A stretch of 64,000 nt of DNA, from the NCBI GenBank assembly GCA_041906185.1, contig JAYRJQ010000010.1, forward strand, positions 1-64,000. The letters run 5' to 3'. Every line of letters starts with the position of its first letter. The first letter of the stretch is position 1. Positions 31,030 through 39,319 of this stretch are shown piece by piece. Below the pieces are notes generated by a model, which searched no databases, was not told the origin of the DNA, and worked only from the letters and a program-made list of their open reading frames with translations. The stretch is from Roseateles_B sp041906185 (GTDB taxonomy: Bacteria; Pseudomonadota; Gammaproteobacteria; Burkholderiales; Burkholderiaceae_C). The position numbers were made by a program, and so were the translations under genes.

Positions 31030-33072
31030 TCAGCCGGCGAGCAATTCCTGGATGCGTTGGTGCAGGGCCTTGATCTGCTCCAGCACGGCCGGCGTCACGG
31101 GGCCGGCGCTGAGCTGGCTCGACTCCTCCTTGAGCTGGCTCACCCAGAGCTTGCGCAGCAGCTGCTGGAAGTCCTCCAGCTGCAGTTCGTCATCGCTGGC
31201 ATACAGGCGCCCGCCGCAGGCCCGCTGCGCGAGCTCCAGCAGGCCTTCCTCCTCCAGGGCGGCCTGAAGGACGGACCAGGGACCAGGCCCGTGATTGACG
31301 AGGTAGCGCTCAAGCCAGGCCACGACCTGCCCGTGCTCGCCCGGCATGTCGTGCAGCAACTGGTGGTCCTGGTCGCTCAGCAACTCCCACCAGGCGCAGT
31401 GCAGCAGCAGCATGCGCAGCGCATGGTCGCGCGGGTGGGCCGGCTGGTGGCGGGGCAGCCCGTAGGTCTCGTCCTGCTCGCGCTTCTTCCATTCCTTCCA
31501 GTCCTTGCGGTCCTTCTGCCACGGCTTCTTCTCGCCGCTACCGGGCTTGCGCTGGGGCGCCTGGCCGGCGGGCGCGTGACCGACGTCCGGCGGTTCGCCG
31601 ACGTCATGGCTGCCGGACTGCAGGTAGGCCAGCTCGTCGAGGTCCGGAGGCGGGCCGTCCCAGGGGGCGTCGTCCGCACCGCTGCGGGCGGGGCGTTCGC
31701 CACGGCTGCCGCCGCCACTCCCCCCGCCACTTCCGCCTCCAGGGCCACCCCGACGCGGCTCTGCGGTCTGCCAAAGATCCATCAGCTCCTGGTCGGGCAG
31801 CTGCGTCATGCGGGCGAGCTCGCCCAGCAGCTGGCGCTTGAGCAGCCCCTGCGGCAGCTGCTGCCACAGCGGTCGGGCTTGGGCCAGCAGGCGGGCGCGG
31901 CCCTCGGCGGTGCCCAGGTCCAGGCCGTCGCCGCAATGGTCGATCAGCTGCCGCGACAGCGGGATCGCGCGTTCCACGCAGCGCTCGAAAGCCTCGCTGC
32001 CGAGCTCGCGCACGTAGGAGTCCGGGTCATGCTCGCTGGGCAGGAAGAGGAACTTGATGCTGCGGGTGTCCGTCGCATGGGGCAGGGCGGCCTCCAGCGC
32101 ACGCCCGGCGGCGCGGCGCCCCGCGGCGTCGCCGTCGAAGCTGAAGATCACCGACTCCGTGAAGCGGAACAGCTTGTGCACATGGTCGGCCGTGCAAGCC
32201 GTGCCCAGCGTCGCCACGGCGTTGTTGAAACCATGCTGCGCCAGCGCCACGACGTCCATATAGCCCTCGACGACCAGTGCATAGCCGCGCTGGCGCAGGC
32301 CGGTGCGGCCTTCGTAGAGGCCGTAGAGCTCGCGGCCCTTGCTGAAGACGGGCGTCTCCGGCGAGTTGAGGTACTTGGGCTCGCCCTTGTCCAGCACCCG
32401 CCCGCCGAAGCCGATGACCTCGCCCTGCACATTGCGGATCGGGAACATGATCCGGTCGCGGAAGCGGTCGTAGCGGCGCTGTTCCTCGGCGCTCTTGCCG
32501 GGATCGTCCTGCAGGATCACGAGGCCGGCCTCGACCAGCAGCGGGTCGTCGTAGGTGGCAAAGGCGCTGGCCAGCGCGCGCCAGCCCTCCGGCGCGTAGC
32601 CCAGGCCGAACTGGGCCGCAATGGTGCCGGTGAGGCCGCGACGCTTGAGGTAGTCCACCGCCCGGGCATTGCCCTTGAGCTGCTTGCGGTAGTGGTCCGC
32701 CGCCTTGGCCAGCACGTCGGTGAGGCTCAGCTGGTGCTTCTTCTGGGCCTGGGCGCGCTGGATCTCGGCGGGGCTGCGCTCCTCCTGCGGCACCTGCATC
32801 CCGACCTGCTGCGCCAGGTCCTCGACGGCCTCGATGAAGCCGGCGCCGGTGTGCTCCATCAGGAAGCCGATGGCGTTGCCGTGCACACCGCAGCCAAAGC
32901 AGTGGTAGGTCTGGCGGCTGGGGCTGACGATGAAGCTGGGGGACTTTTCCCCGTGGAAGGGGCACAGGCCCTTGTGGTTGATGCCTGCCTTCTTGAGCTC
33001 GACGTGGCGGCCCACGACGTCGACGATGTCGACGCGGGCAAGCAGATCCTGAATAAAGCCGGGTGGAATCAC
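31030..33072 (-). CDS. dnaG: DNA primase DnaG
   Basis: 680 residues. CHC2 zinc domain (CPFHGEKSPSF and YHCFGCG, about 37-62), TOPRIM catalytic core with VVEGYMDVVAL and SFDGDAAGRRAAGR, and the C-terminal DnaB-interaction domain. About 100 residues of low-complexity linker (glycine/serine runs near 447-462, then acidic and Lys/Trp-rich stretches) separate core and C-domain, which makes it longer than the E. coli enzyme. The start is GTG at 33072, preceded six bases upstream by TAGACT, suggesting a leaderless message. It follows the EAL-domain gene by 57 nt. Confidence 0.97.
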   Translation of the reverse strand: MIPPGFIQDLLARVDIVDVVGRHVELKKAGINHKGLCPFHGEKSPSFIVSPSRQTYHCFGCGVHGNAIGFLMEHTGAGFIEAVEDLAQQVGMQVPQEERSPAEIQRAQAQKKHQLSLTDVLAKAADHYRKQLKGNARAVDYLKRRGLTGTIAAQFGLGYAPEGWRALASAFATYDDPLLVEAGLVILQDDPGKSAEEQRRYDRFRDRIMFPIRNVQGEVIGFGGRVLDKGEPKYLNSPETPVFSKGRELYGLYEGRTGLRQRGYALVVEGYMDVVALAQHGFNNAVATLGTACTADHVHKLFRFTESVIFSFDGDAAGRRAAGRALEAALPHATDTRSIKFLFLPSEHDPDSYVRELGSEAFERCVERAIPLSRQLIDHCGDGLDLGTAEGRARLLAQARPLWQQLPQGLLKRQLLGELARMTQLPDQELMDLWQTAEPRRGGPGGGSGGGSGGGSRGERPARSGADDAPWDGPPPDLDELAYLQSGSHDVGEPPDVGHAPAGQAPQRKPGSGEKKPWQKDRKDWKEWKKREQDETYGLPRHQPAHPRDHALRMLLLHCAWWELLSDQDHQLLHDMPGEHGQVVAWLERYLVNHGPGPWSVLQAALEEEGLLELAQRACGGRLYASDDELQLEDFQQLLRKLWVSQLKEESSQLSAGPVTPAVLEQIKALHQRIQELLAG

Positions 33073-33128
33073 CGCGGCAGTCTATCGGAAAGCCCGCCCC
33101 CGGCGACCGGAGGGGCGGCCGGGCAGGC

Positions 33129-36100
33129 TCATCGCAGCCGGGCGGTCGGGGGCTCGGCGAGCGGCATGGGCACGCCGATGCGGCCGTCGAAGTCCGGCGC
33201 CCGCTCGAAGGCCTGGACCCACAGCGGCACCAGCTCGGCCGGCATGGCGCTCGCGATGCCATGGCCCTGGCCCTGCTCGCAGCCCAGCGCCAGCAGCGCC
33301 TGGGCATGGGCGGCGGACTCCACGCCCTCGGCGATGACGTCGCAGCCGAAGGTGCGTGCCAGGCCGATCACGCCCTCGACGAGCGCGCGGTCGTGGGCAT
33401 CGCTGAGCATCTGCTGCACGAAGGAACGATCGATTTTCAGGAGGTCGACCGGCAGCTGCTTGAGATAGCTGAGGTTGGAGTAGCCGGTGCCGAAGTCGTC
33501 CAGCGCGAACTGCACGCCCAGGCTGCGGCAGTGCTCGAGCAGGCGCTGCGTGGCCGGCACGTCGGCCAGGGCGGCGGACTCCAGCACCTCGAGCATCAGC
33601 AGCCGCGCGAGGCCGGGGCGGTGGCGCGCCAGCAGCTCGTCCAGGCGCTGGGCGAAGTCGGGCGACTGGAGGTGGCGCGCCGTGACGTTGACCGCCACGC
33701 GCAGGGGGCGCCCGTCCGAGGCCCATTGCTCGGCCTGCTTGAGCGCCTGCTCGATGACCCAGTCGCCGATGCGCACGCCCAGCCCGGTGTGCTCCACCAG
33801 CGGCAGGAAATGCCCCGGCAGCAGCAGACCCCGCTCGGGATCATGCCAGCGCAGCAGCGCCTCCATGCCCAGCACCTTGCCCCGGCGCAGGTCCACCTTG
33901 GGCTGGTAGTGCAGGCGCAGCTCGCCCAGGTCCAGCGCCTCCTGCATGCGCCCGAGGGCGAGCACCTTGGCCTCGCTGCGCTGGCGCTTGTCGGTGTCGA
34001 AGAGCTCGAAGCCATCGCGCCCGGAGCGCTTGACCCGGTACAGCGCATGGGCGGCATGGCGCATGAGCGTTTCGGTGTCCGAGGCGTCCTGCGGGAACAG
34101 CGTGGCCCCGAGGCTGGCGCTCAGGTGCAGCGGGCTGCCCGGGGCGATGTCGTACAGCGGGGCGCGCACCACGTCCAGCAGCCGCGAGAGTGCCAGGCGG
34201 GCCTCGTCCTCGCCGCGGCAGCGCAGGATCAGCCCGAAGCCGTCGCCGCCGATGCGCGCCAGCTGGTCCGTCCAGGTCTCCGTGCGGCGCAGGCTGCTGC
34301 GCAGGCGGCGGGCCATCTCGACCAGCGTCTGGTCCCCGGCGGCGCGCCCGTGGCGCTCGTTGAGCGTGGCGAAGTGGTCCAGGTCCAGGTTGCACACGCA
34401 CAGCATGAAACCCTCGCGGCGCGCGAGCTCCAGGCTCTGGCCCAGCTGGGCGACGAAGCTCGTCTGGTTGGGCAGGCTGGTCAGGTCGTCGAACTGGTTC
34501 TGCCGCACGAGCTGGCTCTGCTGCCATTCTTCCTGCGTGCGGTCTTGCAGCGTGAAGACGTGGTAGCGCAGCAGGCCGTCCTCGTCATGCAGCAGGGTGG
34601 CGCGCACCTGCAGCATGCGGGTGAGCCCCTGGGCATTGCGCAGGCGCAGCGGGCCTTCCCACTGGCCCTGCTGCTCGAGTGCCTCGGCCACCGCGTCCGG
34701 CGGATGGCCGCTGAAGCGCAGGACCTCCGGGTCCACCAGCACGCAGGCGCTGCCGATCAGGGTCTCCCGCTCCCGCCCGAGGATGGTGCAGGCGCCGGGG
34801 TTCATGTCGACCACGCGTTGGAGCGGGTCGGTCACGAGGATGCCCTCGTGGACGTTCTGGAACAGATGGGCGCTCAGCTGCTCGCGCTCCCGGGCGACTT
34901 TCAGGCTGGTGATGTCCCGCAGGCTGGCCACCAGCAGGGATGGGTGGCCGTAGGTGTCGCGCGCCATGACGCGGGCCTGCCATTGCAGCCAGCGCCATTC
35001 GCCCGCCGGCCGCACGCGCAGCTCGACGCTCTCGGACTGCGCGTCATCCGCCTCGCTCTCCAGCAGGCGCTCCTGGGCCTGGGCCACGCGCGGCCGGTCC
35101 AGGGGATGCGCGTGCTCCAGCCACTGCTGCAGGTCCTTGCTGCCGCGGCTGCCGCTGAGGGCCTGCCAGCGCAGGCTGAAGCGCGGCAGCTGCTCCGTCG
35201 CCCGCCAGTGCATCAGCCCGAGCCCGCTGGCGTCGAACAGCGTCTGCCACTGCTGCAGCTGCTGCCGCTGCCGGGCCCGCATCAGCTGCACGATCATCGG
35301 GAGCAGGGCGGCCGCCAGCAGCTCGCAGGCCATCTCGAAGGGAGGCTCCTCGCCGTGCTCCATGGACTCCTGCAGGCCGTGGATGCCCTGGTGCAGGCCC
35401 AGGCTGGTCGCCACCGCCAGGGCCGCCAGGCTGCTGATCCACGGCGGCGACTGCCACGCCAGCAGGGTGAGCAGAACCAGCCACAGCGCGGGCAGGGCGG
35501 GCCAGTGCAGCAGCCAGCTGGAAGCCAGGCACAGGGTGAGCGCGAGCGAAGCCGCGACTGCGCCGGTGGAGGCGGGCTCCCGGGTGGTGCCGGGGCGAGG
35601 GTACAGGCTCAGTGCCAGGGGCACGCTCAGCGTCAGCGCCGTGCTGGCCGCGGCCCAGCGGAACAGCAGGGCGAGGCCGCCCTCCGCCGGCGCCTGGTTC
35701 CAGCTGATCCAGTGATGCTCGAAGCCCTCGAGGCCGGGCATGAGGGGCAGGAGGCTGGCCAGGGGGGCGGCAATGCCCAGGCTGGCCACCAGGCTCAGGC
35801 CCTGGTCGCGGCCCTCGTCGATCGATTGCTTGAAGTCCTGCCGACACAGGAAGGCGTGTGCGGCGGCAGCGGCCAGTGCCGCATTCAGGACCTGCGCCAG
35901 CGCGGCGGGGGTGTCGACCCCACCCAGGCGCAGGATCACGAGGCTGCTGAGTGCGAGGAGGGGCAATGCCAGCCAGTGCCCTCGCAGCAGCCCGATCAGA
36001 AACAGGCTCAGCAGGCCGGCCTGGGTCCAGGCGTGGTCGACGGGCAGTTGCAGGCGCTGGGTCAGCCGCAGCAGCAGGTACAGCAGCACCGTGACGCCTG

Positions 36101-36203
36101 CCGCGGTGGCGAGGCTTCGGGCGATGGAGGTGCTGGCGTGGCGCGCCGGCCTGGCGAGGCGGACAGTCAAGCGAGGCGGGTTCGGGATGGGGGCGGCGGA
36201 CAA
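33129..36203 (-). CDS. Membrane PAS-GGDEF-EAL protein, probable c-di-GMP phosphodiesterase
   Basis: About 1024 residues. Roughly eight to nine hydrophobic helices at 35-310 form a membrane sensor of unrecognised type; two PAS-like domains follow (about 315-440 and 445-565). The GGDEF domain is degenerate: the motif reads ARIGGDGFG (about 651), so diguanylate cyclase activity is unlikely. The EAL domain keeps MEALLRW (about 780), DDFGTGYSNLSYLKQL and KIDRSFV, so it probably hydrolyses c-di-GMP. The start is a TTG at 36203 with weak support. It lies directly upstream of dnaG, in the place other genomes use for rpsU and gatB/yqey. Confidence 0.88.
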   Translation of the reverse strand: MSAAPIPNPPRLTVRLARPARHASTSIARSLATAAGVTVLLYLLLRLTQRLQLPVDHAWTQAGLLSLFLIGLLRGHWLALPLLALSSLVILRLGGVDTPAALAQVLNAALAAAAAHAFLCRQDFKQSIDEGRDQGLSLVASLGIAAPLASLLPLMPGLEGFEHHWISWNQAPAEGGLALLFRWAAASTALTLSVPLALSLYPRPGTTREPASTGAVAASLALTLCLASSWLLHWPALPALWLVLLTLLAWQSPPWISSLAALAVATSLGLHQGIHGLQESMEHGEEPPFEMACELLAAALLPMIVQLMRARQRQQLQQWQTLFDASGLGLMHWRATEQLPRFSLRWQALSGSRGSKDLQQWLEHAHPLDRPRVAQAQERLLESEADDAQSESVELRVRPAGEWRWLQWQARVMARDTYGHPSLLVASLRDITSLKVAREREQLSAHLFQNVHEGILVTDPLQRVVDMNPGACTILGRERETLIGSACVLVDPEVLRFSGHPPDAVAEALEQQGQWEGPLRLRNAQGLTRMLQVRATLLHDEDGLLRYHVFTLQDRTQEEWQQSQLVRQNQFDDLTSLPNQTSFVAQLGQSLELARREGFMLCVCNLDLDHFATLNERHGRAAGDQTLVEMARRLRSSLRRTETWTDQLARIGGDGFGLILRCRGEDEARLALSRLLDVVRAPLYDIAPGSPLHLSASLGATLFPQDASDTETLMRHAAHALYRVKRSGRDGFELFDTDKRQRSEAKVLALGRMQEALDLGELRLHYQPKVDLRRGKVLGMEALLRWHDPERGLLLPGHFLPLVEHTGLGVRIGDWVIEQALKQAEQWASDGRPLRVAVNVTARHLQSPDFAQRLDELLARHRPGLARLLMLEVLESAALADVPATQRLLEHCRSLGVQFALDDFGTGYSNLSYLKQLPVDLLKIDRSFVQQMLSDAHDRALVEGVIGLARTFGCDVIAEGVESAAHAQALLALGCEQGQGHGIASAMPAELVPLWVQAFERAPDFDGRIGVPMPLAEPPTARLR

Positions 36204-36388
36204 GGGCGCGTCCGTGTTGCAGGCGCGCCGGGCGGATCGGTCATGCTAGCAGCGGGCCCCGTGAGCGACCGCCTGCGCCGGTCCCCTCAGCCGCGGGGGC
36301 GGGAATGCCCGGATGGCTGCATCGCGGAGCGCGAGGCGATGAGGGGCTGGTGAGGGCGCGGGGCTGTCGGCGCAGCGGCGCGGGCAAC

Positions 36389-36410
36389 AAAAAAGCGGCC
36401 GAAGCCGCTT
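36389..36410 (-). terminator. Intrinsic terminator of the H-NS-type gene
   Basis: 7-bp stem AAGCGGC/GCCGCTT with a CGAA tetraloop (36393-36410), followed on the minus strand by six T residues. 23 nt after the stop. Confidence 0.85.
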
Positions 36411-36432
36411 GCGGGATGCCGGCCCGGCCGGG

Positions 36433-36735
36433 TCAGACGTGGAAGTCGTCCAGCTTGGCGCCGGCGGCGATGGCGGCCTTGAGCCACTTCGGCTGCAGGC
36501 CGCGACCGCTCCAGCTTTCGCCGGTGGCCTGGTTGCGGTACTTGGCCGCAACCTTGCTGGCGGGCTTGGCGGGTTTGGCCGGACGCGAGCCGAGGTCGGC
36601 CACGGTGAGGCCGTAATCGGCCATCAGCGAACGGACCTTGGCGATGGCCTCGCTCCGCTCCTTGTCCTTGGTTTCAGCGATCTGCTGATCCAGCGCGGCT
36701 CGTTGAGCCAGCAAGTCCTTCAGTGATGAAGCCAT
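36433..36735 (-). CDS. H-NS family histone-like nucleoid-structuring protein
   Basis: 100 residues. N-terminal coiled coil (about 1-40, LAQRAALDQQIAETKDKERS) for dimerisation, a Lys/Pro/Ala linker (PAKPAKPASK) and the C-terminal DNA-binding domain YRNQATGESWSGRGLQPKWL (about 66-85). The SWSGRGLQPKW form is that of betaproteobacterial Bv3F/HvrA-like members, which bind AT-rich DNA in the minor groove and silence genes. Its own upstream region is unusually AT-rich for this window and holds palindromes, consistent with autoregulation (inference). Confidence 0.92.
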   Translation of the reverse strand: MASSLKDLLAQRAALDQQIAETKDKERSEAIAKVRSLMADYGLTVADLGSRPAKPAKPASKVAAKYRNQATGESWSGRGLQPKWLKAAIAAGAKLDDFHV

Positions 36736-36922
36736 TTTTCAACCCTCGCGCGGTACTGAGAACCAATTGTCTCTGCCGGGAATTGTAGTTAGATATTCCC
36801 GAATGCGTGCGGCACCGAATATTCGGCTTGCAGATTTGAGCTTTTTGCAACGTCTGCGTGCGCATTCCAGCGGCTTATCCCAGGCACAAACTCCCGGCAT
36901 TCGGGAGCCGCAGCGGGAATGA
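36736..36922 (-). promoter_or_regulatory. AT-rich upstream region of the H-NS-type gene
   Basis: TACAAT (minus, 36781-36786 area) is a possible -10 box. A perfect 12-bp palindrome CCGAATATTCGG lies at 36815-36826, and ATTCGGGA-like words recur on both sides (near 36797 and 36899). No coding capacity seen. Confidence 0.4.
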
Positions 36923-36947
36923 AAAAGGCCCGGGGTTACCGGGCCTG
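36923..36947 (-). terminator. Intrinsic terminator after the yggX-like gene
   Basis: 8-bp stem AGGCCCGG/CCGGGCCT (36927-36947) with five T residues after it on the minus strand, 55 nt downstream of the stop. Confidence 0.82.
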
Positions 36948-37002
36948 GCTGCGTGCGGATGCGCCGAGAGGCTGCAGACCGCGTATGTCGGGTTTTCCCG
37001 GT

Positions 37003-37275
37003 TCAGGCAGACGGCGGCACATAGCCGGCCGGTTGCTCGGCGCCGCCGCCAAAGAAAAACTGCTCCATCTGGCGCGCCAGATACTGGCGGGCGCGCTGGT
37101 CGGCCAGATTCAGCCGGTTTTCATTCACCAGCATGGTCTGGTGCTTCATCCACAGCTGCCAGGCTTCCTTGCTGACGTTGTCGTAGATGCGCTTGCCCAG
37201 TTCGCCGGGGTACGGCGCAAAGTCCAGGCCTTCGCCTTCCTTGTTCAGATAGGTGCATTGCACGGTGCGGGCCAT
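37003..37275 (-). CDS. yggX: Probable Fe(2+)-trafficking protein YggX
   Basis: 90 residues. RTVQCTYLNKEGEGLDFAPYPG (shown as RTVQCTYLNKEGEG then LDFAPYPG) at the N-terminus with the single conserved cysteine, LGKRIYDNVSKEAWQLWMKH and a C-terminal MEQFFFG are those of YggX, which supports iron supply to Fe-S clusters and protects them from oxidation. Slightly longer than the E. coli protein through a GGGAEQPAGYVPPSA tail. Follows argA on the same strand by 88 nt. Confidence 0.94.
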   Translation of the reverse strand: MARTVQCTYLNKEGEGLDFAPYPGELGKRIYDNVSKEAWQLWMKHQTMLVNENRLNLADQRARQYLARQMEQFFFGGGAEQPAGYVPPSA

Positions 37276-37363
37276 GGTATTCCTCGTCGACTTCGGGTTT
37301 GTTGAATGCAGCGCCGCACTGTAGCGCGCGGCGAAAAACTTAGGGAAACAGGGGGTGCTGGGT

Positions 37364-38701
37364 TCAGAGCTTCTTCACGAGCACCTGCGAGCGGCGATCC
37401 CAGTTGTACTTGCGCTTGCGCTCCTCGGGCAGCCAGTCCGGGTCGACCTGCGCGAAGCCGCGCTTGATGAACCAGTGCATGGTGCGCGTGGTGAGCACGA
37501 AGATGCTGTTCAGGCCCATGGCCTTGGCGCGCTGCTCCACGCGCTTGAGGATGCGGTCGCCGTCGCCCTGGCCCTGGACGGCGGGCGAGACGGTCAGGGC
37601 CGCCATCTCGGCGGTCTTGGCTTCCACATACGGATACAGCGCGGCACAGCCGAAGATCACGCCATCGTGCTCGATCACGGAATAGAGCTCGATGTCACGC
37701 TCGATTTCCGTGCGGTCCCGCTTGACCAGCGTGCCGTCGCGCTCGAAAGGCTCGATCAGGGCAATGATGCCGCCGATGTCGTCGGCATTGGCCTCGCGCA
37801 GGCTCTCGAGTTTCTCGTCGACCACCATCGTGCCGATGCCGTCGTGGGTGTAAACCTCCTGCAGCAGTGCGCCATCCACCGCCAGCGGCAGTATGTGCGA
37901 GCGCTCCACGCCGGCCTGGCAGGCTTTCACGCAATGCTGGAGATAGAAATTGACGTCCAGCGGATCGGTCGGGGTGGGTTTGCCGGCGAGCATGCGTTCG
38001 GCATCGGCCAGGGCCAGTTCCGTGTCGATGGCGCTGTCGGGGTCGCCCGGGTTTTCGGGAACCCCCGCGACTTCGCAGACGAAAAGGAGTTTGTCGGCCT
38101 GCAGGGCAATCGCCGTGCTGGTGGCGACGTCTTCCATGCTGAGATTGAAGGCTTCGCCTGTCGGGGAGAAACCAAAAGGCGAAAGCAGCACGACGGCGCC
38201 GGTATCCAGCGCACGCTGGATGGCGGTGGCATCCACCTTTCGGACCAGGCCGCTGTGCTGGAAATCCACGCCGTCGACGATACCCACCGGCCGGGCCGTC
38301 AGGAAATTGCCCGACACCACGCGCACGGCGGCATTGGCCATGGGGGTATTGGGCAAACCCTGGGAAAAGGCGGCCTCGATCTCGAAACGCAATTGCCCGG
38401 CGGCTTCCTGCGCGCAATCCAGCGCGATGGCGTCGGTGACGCGCATGCCGTGGCTGTAGCGCGAGGTCTGGCCCTTGGCGGCGAGCTGTTCGTTGACCTG
38501 GGGGCGGAAACCGTGGACGAGCACGATGTTGATGCCCATGGCGTGCATGATGGAGAGGTCCTGCACGAAGGCATTGAGCTTGCCCGCGGCGACCAGCTCC
38601 CCGGTCATCCCGACCACGAATGTTTCGCCCCGATAGGCGTGGATATAGGGCGCCACGGCGCGAAACCAGGGCACGAAGGTATGGGGAAAGACCAGGCTCA
38701 T
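37364..38701 (-). CDS. argA: N-acetylglutamate synthase (amino-acid N-acetyltransferase)
   Basis: 445 residues. An N-terminal amino-acid-kinase domain (ETFVVGMTGELV, INIVLVHGFRPQVNEQL, VVLLSPFGFSPTGEAFNL) senses arginine, and a C-terminal GNAT domain (about 300-445, with VSPAVQGQGDGDRILKRVE binding acetyl-CoA and KYNWDRRSQVLVKKL at the end) acetylates glutamate, the first step of arginine synthesis. Start MSLVFPHTFVPWFR at 38701; the open frame to 38902 has no family counterpart. The codon choice between 37860 and 38460 looks slightly less GC-biased than neighbours. Confidence 0.95.
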   Translation of the reverse strand: MSLVFPHTFVPWFRAVAPYIHAYRGETFVVGMTGELVAAGKLNAFVQDLSIMHAMGINIVLVHGFRPQVNEQLAAKGQTSRYSHGMRVTDAIALDCAQEAAGQLRFEIEAAFSQGLPNTPMANAAVRVVSGNFLTARPVGIVDGVDFQHSGLVRKVDATAIQRALDTGAVVLLSPFGFSPTGEAFNLSMEDVATSTAIALQADKLLFVCEVAGVPENPGDPDSAIDTELALADAERMLAGKPTPTDPLDVNFYLQHCVKACQAGVERSHILPLAVDGALLQEVYTHDGIGTMVVDEKLESLREANADDIGGIIALIEPFERDGTLVKRDRTEIERDIELYSVIEHDGVIFGCAALYPYVEAKTAEMAALTVSPAVQGQGDGDRILKRVEQRAKAMGLNSIFVLTTRTMHWFIKRGFAQVDPDWLPEERKRKYNWDRRSQVLVKKL

Positions 38702-38855
38702 GGCACGCGATTGTGCCGCAGGCTGCGGGCTTTCCCCGATCCGGCTGCTGCCGCAGCGGCCCTGGCCGTCGGCACTTGCGCCGGCGGTGGGCACGCCGGA
38801 CGATGGCGGCCTTGGCGACTTCATCAACCCTCGCTTTTCAGAGAGGAGCACGCGC

Positions 38856-39242
38856 ATGGACGTCTTCACCACCCCTGGCGCCTTCAGCTGGTCGGAACTC
38901 ATGACCGCCGACCCCGCGAAGGCCGCCGAGTTCTACGGCGGTCTGTTCGGCTGGACGATCGAGTCCATGGACATGCCCGTGGGCCGCTACTACGTCGCCA
39001 AGGTCGGCGACGTCGCCATCGGCGGCATGATGGCCTGCCCGGACGGCGCCCCGGCCATGCCCCCGGCCTGGGGCAGCTACGTGACCGTGGCGGACGTGGA
39101 CGAGACGGTCCGGCGCTGCGTCGCCCTGGGCGGCCAGGTGCTGATGCCGGCCATGGACGTGCCGACGGTCGGTCGCATGGCCTGCCTCCAGGATCCGCAG
39201 GGCGCGACGATCAACGTCATCACCTACGCGCCTCGCGGCTGA
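38856..39242 (+). CDS. VOC-fold (glyoxalase/bleomycin resistance) protein
   Basis: 128 residues containing two beta-alpha-beta-beta-beta modules of the vicinal oxygen chelate superfamily: FSWSELMTADPAKAAEFYGG (one module) and WGSYVTVADVDETVRRCVAL (the other), with a C-terminal DPQGATINVITY. This type with SWSELMT-D at the start is common in proteobacteria and actinobacteria and mostly uncharacterised. Start ATG 38856 has GAGAGGA nine bases upstream. It is divergent from argA and precedes hrpA by 77 nt. Confidence 0.87.
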   Translation: MDVFTTPGAFSWSELMTADPAKAAEFYGGLFGWTIESMDMPVGRYYVAKVGDVAIGGMMACPDGAPAMPPAWGSYVTVADVDETVRRCVALGGQVLMPAMDVPTVGRMACLQDPQGATINVITYAPRG

Positions 39243-39304
39243 GCGTCGGGAGGCGGCTTCAGGGGCGTGCGGACCTTCTTCCGGCAGGGCGCGCCCGGGG
39301 CACG

Positions 39305-39310
39305 GATAAT
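39305..39310 (+). promoter_or_regulatory. Candidate -10 box just before hrpA
   Basis: GATAAT, nine bases before the hrpA GTG at 39320; predicts a leaderless or near-leaderless message. Confidence 0.42.
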
Positions 39311-39319
39311 CCGCGCGCC

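Noticed and set aside
37355..39319. The hrpA frame stays open for about 2 kb upstream, suggesting a giant fusion protein
   Set aside because: The upstream part is antisense to argA and reads through the VOC gene in the wrong frame; such open frames are expected at this GC content.
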